64,000 nucleotides of DNA from Peromyscus leucopus (Eukaryota; Chordata; Mammalia; Rodentia; Cricetidae). Location of the stretch: the NCBI RefSeq assembly GCF_004664715.2, contig NC_051073.1:60869379-60933378 (forward strand). Direction: 5' to 3'. Position numbers and translations under genes: made by a program. This document shows positions 59,501-64,000 of this stretch, piece after piece (position 1 is the stretch's first letter; each line of letters starts with the position of its first letter). The notes beneath the pieces were generated by a model. It searched no databases and had not been told where the DNA came from. It saw only the letters and a list, made by a program, of their open reading frames with translations.

Positions 59501-59861
59501 GTGATTTACTGTGGAGATTTTAGATACACACAAAAGGAAACAGAGTCATGTAGTGAATCCCTGTGTAGCTCTCCCTCACTTCCATTTTTATCGACCAATA
59601 TTGTTTTGTTGATATTCTTGCCTATGCTGCCCAAATGTAAAGTATTTTTAGGGCAAAGATAAGAAATCATATCATTTCATTAGAGAATTAGTTAAGAAGA
59701 AACCTTGAGACCATCATCACAACCTTAAATAGCACAATGAATCAATGCCTACATTTGTCTGATCTCTCACAAAAACTTAAAAACTGTTTTAGTCAGAATT
59801 GTCACAACGCCTTCAAACTATCAATATTGGTATGATTTATACCTTTTAATCTAATCATTTT

Positions 59862-59868
<7 letters not shown>

Positions 59869-59914
<46 letters not shown>

Positions 59915-59935
59915 CCTCGCTCCCTCCTTCTACTT
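59869..59935. repeat. (TC)n microsatellite
   Basis: About 30 CT units with two interruptions. Confidence 0.95.
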
Positions 59936-60127
59936 TGCTTGTAATTCGTTTGTTAAAATAACCGGCAAAGGTTCTTGTAGAACTCCCAACTTGGTGTATT
60001 CTACTCCTAGGGTTTTCATTTAATAGGTTTATCAGTGGTTTGACGTGGACCTAGGGCCCACAATTGCACATTATGCATTCAAAAGGGATTTTTTTTTAAA
60101 ATTATGTATACAGTATTCTGCCTGCAT

Positions 60128-60650
<523 letters not shown>

Positions 60651-61309
60651 CCAGGACAACTCATCATGGCTTCTCTGTAACGGTGGGACAGTGACCACAA
60701 CAGAAACCGTCAATAAAACAGGAAGATTCCAGAATTATCCATGTCCACTCTCACAACAGTCTATGGCTACTAAAAATCATGCCTTCAAAACTATTAAACA
60801 GTATAGAAAGAGGTTTGCGTTCCGTGAGTGAATTAGGATAGAAAGCAGGATTCAAGCGAGCACAACGCTGATTTTGTTTAAAAGACATTAAAATGTTTAT
60901 TTTGGAGCCAGAAGATTATGTATGGCTTAAATCCTGCACAATGAACATGCATTGCTTCTATAAACAGACACTGAGTAAACATAAAAGGCGTGGCACCCCA
61001 TCTTCTCGTATTTCTTCAAGCCTGTATATTTAGTGAATGCTCATTCTCTGTGGTTAGAGCTGAGTCATGGCACTACTTGGGCAGCTAAGGACGCTAAAAA
61101 AAATAGAGCTGTCAACTGGCCTTGGCATGGACTGGGGAACGTCTGTGTTGAGGTGACTCTACAATAAACATCTGAAGAATCAGGGGTGCTGGGGGTGGGA
61201 GCAGTGACTTCTCCCTTGGTCTGTCGGTGAGGATGACAGCTGCAGTCTAGGGTGCGGAGCTGTAGGAACTGAACTGCCTGAATCATGGGAGTCGGGGGGA
61301 TGTACTCAC

Positions 61310-61516
61310 GTTCCACCAGGAGGGTCCAACTGCAGGACACATGGCCAAGGATGTTGGAGGCTGTACAGCTGTAACTCCCACTGTCCCTCATCCGGGCTCT
61401 CCGCAGGCAGAGGTAATGGGATGCACCGTCTTCATAAATCTCAATAACGCCTTCCCGTCTCCTCACAGGGACGCCTTCCAGGAACCAGGCCACTTCAGGC
61501 TTTGGGATCCCTGAAA
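61310..61516 (-). CDS. Mylk: Mylk exon: most of Ig3, cassette exon of the MLCK2 form (207 nt)
   Basis: Encodes (V)SGIPKPEVAWFLEGVPVRRR, then EGVIEIYEDGASHYLCLRRA and RMRDSGSYSC...SWTLLVE(R). VAW gives the core Trp and DSGSYSC the F-strand Tyr and Cys. Both tyrosines of the IYEDGASHY segment are kept; in human these are Y464 and Y471, Src targets in the endothelial long isoform. The exon is exactly 69 codons with phase 1 at both ends, the same length as the deletion that defines human MLCK2. Acceptor 'agccctgtag' above 61516; donor C|GTGAGT at 61309. Confidence 0.97.
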
Positions 61517-62047
61517 CTACAGGGCTATGTGTGGAACAGGTGCCCTCGGGGAGCACTGTGTGCTTATAAGGTGGGGTGGGGAGAGACTGACGGGAGGGAA
61601 GAACTCAGGCTAGGCGGGAACTGATTTCCTACTTCCAAGCCCTGCCCCTTCTCCTGGGACCCTGCACTCAAAGCTGAGTAGATGTCCTGTGAGAGTCAGG
61701 ATCCTGAGGCAGGGGATGGCGGGGGGTGATGGGCCAGTTCTCCAGGGGAGACAGGCACTGGAAAAGGAGGACAGAGAAGAAGGGGCCTGCCGTGTGTTTG
61801 TGATGATGGGTATGCTGAGTTAGAGCATAGGACCAACGCTCTGTTTCATAAGAAGTCATGGGCAACTCCGAGGGCTTTAGAGACTGAGCACTTCCTAAAG
61901 AGAAGACCCTGGAAAGTAACTTCCTGGGGGACCTAGTTTAAAGGGATGCATAGATACAGGAGGTGCAGGCTGATGTGTGGTGAAGGAAAGGAAGAGCCAT
62001 CAAGGGGCTACATTTTGGGAACCAGCACCTGAAGCAGCGCTACTCAC
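61517..62047 (-). other. Mylk intron (531 bp) inside Ig3
   Basis: Unique sequence, no repeat or extra exon seen. Confidence 0.9.
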
Positions 62048-62562
62048 CCTCACAGATGAACTTGACTGTCTGATCTTCAGTGACTTCTTGGCTTTGGGGC
62101 TGACTCTCAAATTTGGGGAATGTCGACTCCCTTGGGCTCTCTATGGAGATGTTCCTGGTACCCAATTTGTTCCCAACTGGGCCTCCCAGGCCACACTGTC
62201 TGGTAGGGAGTGTGGCTTGCTGAGGGGCAGCCAGACTTTTCCTCTCTTCCCCAGGAGAGAAGGCCCGGAAGCCTGGTGCTCTCGCTTCTGGCTGGACTTT
62301 GGCAGCCTGCAGGGTAATGGTGCTGGAAGTCTTCTGCAGGACTGAGGACTGCAGGGCCTTTCTGGGCGAACCCTCACACAGTTTCAGCTCGGGCTCCTGC
62401 AGGGACTTCAGGTGGCTGTGTGTGGCCCAGGCTGAGGAGACACTCCTCTGGGGGCTTGAGCGGTTCTCACTTCCGGCCACAGTCTCGGGGTCCTTGGAGA
62501 CTCCATTGGTCACCTCCTTCCTGATGTCTGGACTGGGGGCCTTGGTTGCTCTCACAAACGTC
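62048..62562 (-). CDS. Mylk: Mylk exon: Ig2-Ig3 linker and start of Ig3 (515 nt)
   Basis: Encodes (R)TFVRATKAPSPDIRKEVTNG, a Ser/Pro-rich disordered linker with LQKTSSTITLQAAKVQPEAR and GEERKSLAAPQQATLPTRQ, then the Ig3 start FPKFESQPQSQEVTEDQTVK and FICE. FIC is the B-strand Cys. The acceptor is 'gttgccatacag' above 62562 and the donor is G|GTGAGT at 62047. Entry is phase 2 and exit phase 1. The linker is less conserved than the Ig parts, as in human, with small gaps expected on alignment. The linker is specific to the long isoform. Confidence 0.96.
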
Positions 62563-63643
62563 CTGTATGGCAACAAGGGTCAGGAGGGGTGAGGGAAACA
62601 GGGGCAGGGTGGTCTTCTGGTGACTTGCAAACATTACTCACCATGGTAGAGATGTCAAGTATCACCAGCTTACAGATGAAGGTAATAGCAAAGTATTGCG
62701 CTTGCTCCGCGTCCCACGGCAGAGCTCAGGGGCCACCAATGATCTCCCCTGTCCTTTGCTTCCACCCATAGCCCTATGCATTGATACTTGTCCTTTCCCT
62801 GGGGCTCTGGAGTTCAAACCAATCATAGGCTTCCCTTGCTCACCAAGTCCCTCTCCGATCCAATTCTAAGTAGCTTCTGCAGTCAGTCTTGTAAAGACAT
62901 ATACTGAGCTATATCACTGAAGCTCAGGAAGGTTTCAGCTTTCTACTCTACTAAGGATGAAGCCGAGCATCACAATGGCACAGAGCCCCAGCTGCCTCTT
63001 GCTGCACAAGCCACCAACCTACAGGCTACCACAGCCATGTGGGGCTTATTTAGGCCTCACGGCCCTCTTCCCAGGCTTTCCCAGCATGCTCCCTGGGACC
63101 TGTCCTCCTGAGCTTTCATCATCTTCTGTTGCACTTTCCAGGCCTGAGTTCAAATGCGGACTTTTCAGAAAGGGCATTCTCAACCCCAGTAATTGCAACT
63201 GGTGTCTCCCTGTCATTCCTCAGAGATCGCGGTTGTCATTTTATACGTGAGGCAGTTTAAAGCCCTCCTCTCCAGTGGATGGCCTGCTCCCCCTGTGCGC
63301 TGACATCCACTCTGTACCTCACACCCAGAAAGGAAGGAAGCAACAATGACTGCATGCCAGAGGATGGAGTGGATTCCGGCCTGGGACGGTCTGCTTTAGA
63401 GGACACTGAGAGGATGCTGAGGCGCCAAGCCCTCTGGGAATGTTCATGCTCATTTCGGAGACTCTCATCAAACCAGACAGCAAATTACCACAGGGGGGAC
63501 AAAGCAAAGCACCCACAAATAAAGCGACCCCCCAATCCTCGCTTCCTACACCATGACTTGAAAATTCAGGGCCCTTCCCTGCTGTTGCTCTGTGCGGAGT
63601 ATTTTAAGATGAAAAACGTAACAATTATGAAGAGAAGACATAC
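62563..63643 (-). other. Mylk intron (1.08 kb)
   Basis: Between the microexon and the Ig2-Ig3 linker exon. It looks unique. Donor GTATGT at the microexon. No other feature supported. Confidence 0.85.
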
Positions 63644-63662
63644 CTAGTGGCATTGTCCAAAC
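63644..63662 (-). CDS. Mylk: Mylk 19-nt microexon after Ig2
   Basis: Minus strand reads cctcttccag|GTTTGGACAATGCCACTAG|GTATGT. With one base (G) from the preceding exon outside the window it gives GLDNAT and the first two bases of Arg. The next exon supplies G, then T-F-V-R. Human MYLK has GLDSANRSFVRE at this point, so position and sequence agree. 19 nt is very short for a vertebrate exon. Phase in is 1 and phase out 2, so skipping would shift the frame. It is far too short for frame scanning and rests on splice sites plus homology. Confidence 0.85.
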
Positions 63663-64000
63663 CTGGAAGAGGGGCAGAAAGACGGTGGATTAGTTTATAT
63701 GCCCAGCAGAGACAATGATGAGGTGACATTGTTTTCATTTATTGAAGAGCTTCCCTGCTTGGGCAAGCTTGGGGCGGGGTGAGAAATCTTTCTCACACCA
63801 GGAACATTTCCTGGGCTTCCTAACAGCTCCTGGGACCGGAGGACACGGGCTCCCTTCCCCCTCACCAAACCGAGGGAAGCATAACCAACAGACTGGTAAA
63901 TCAAGGAATAAATCCTCCAACGAAAGTGCCCAACCCCAATGCTTTAGCAGTCACAACTGCAGGCACGCAAGCACGCACCCCATAAAGTCCATTTTGGGAA
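63663..64000 (-). other. Mylk intron upstream of the microexon (partial)
   Basis: Runs off the right edge. I looked for the Ig2 exon (pattern D-x-G-x-Y-x-C) on the minus strand and did not see it. Nothing else is supported. Confidence 0.8.

Overview
The window is mammalian genomic DNA from a rodent. The evidence is spliced exons with GT-AG borders on one strand, B1, B2, B4 and L1 repeats, MIR and L2 relics, and many long microsatellites. A B1 subtype at 40.3-40.5 kb and a mys-like retrovirus-like element with a lysine-tRNA-type primer site suggest a cricetid (hamster, deer mouse or vole group). The species is an inference from repeats only.

The only protein-coding gene I can support is Mylk (myosin light chain kinase, smooth muscle/non-muscle), on the minus strand. 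It runs from beyond the right edge to beyond the left edge. Twelve internal coding exons are visible, from a 19-nt microexon at 63.6 kb down to an 87-nt exon at 6.9 kb. They total 3072 nt (1024 codons) and all phases join without a break. In protein order they encode the linker after Ig2, Ig3, Ig4, Ig5, Ig6, a short linker, a 394-codon exon (DFRxxL actin-binding motifs, an expanded 12-residue repeat and the start of Ig7), the rest of Ig7, and the linker before Ig8. Exons for Ig1-2 lie to the right of the window. Exons for Ig8, FN3, kinase, calmodulin-binding region and telokin/Ig9 lie to the left. No frameshift or stop was seen in the exons.

Regulation: the 446-bp intron at 25.8-26.3 kb holds a perfect CArG box (SRF site) and, about 70 bp downstream on the minus strand, a TATA box. 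The start codon of the short ~130-kDa smooth-muscle isoform lies in the next exon. This fits the known CArG-dependent internal Mylk promoter. A 69-codon cassette exon at 61.3-61.5 kb matches the exon missing from the MLCK2 splice form.

The rest is intron: SINEs, LINE fragments, a 3.1-kb non-autonomous ERV (33.1-36.2 kb), two related solo LTRs, a 31-bp minisatellite, a ~109-bp GAA tract grown from a B2 tail, and other simple repeats. I found no second protein-coding gene, RNA gene, CRISPR array or bacterial-type system. The most useful items are the internal promoter, the expanded coding repeat, the microexon and a few candidate regulatory or unstable DNA sites.
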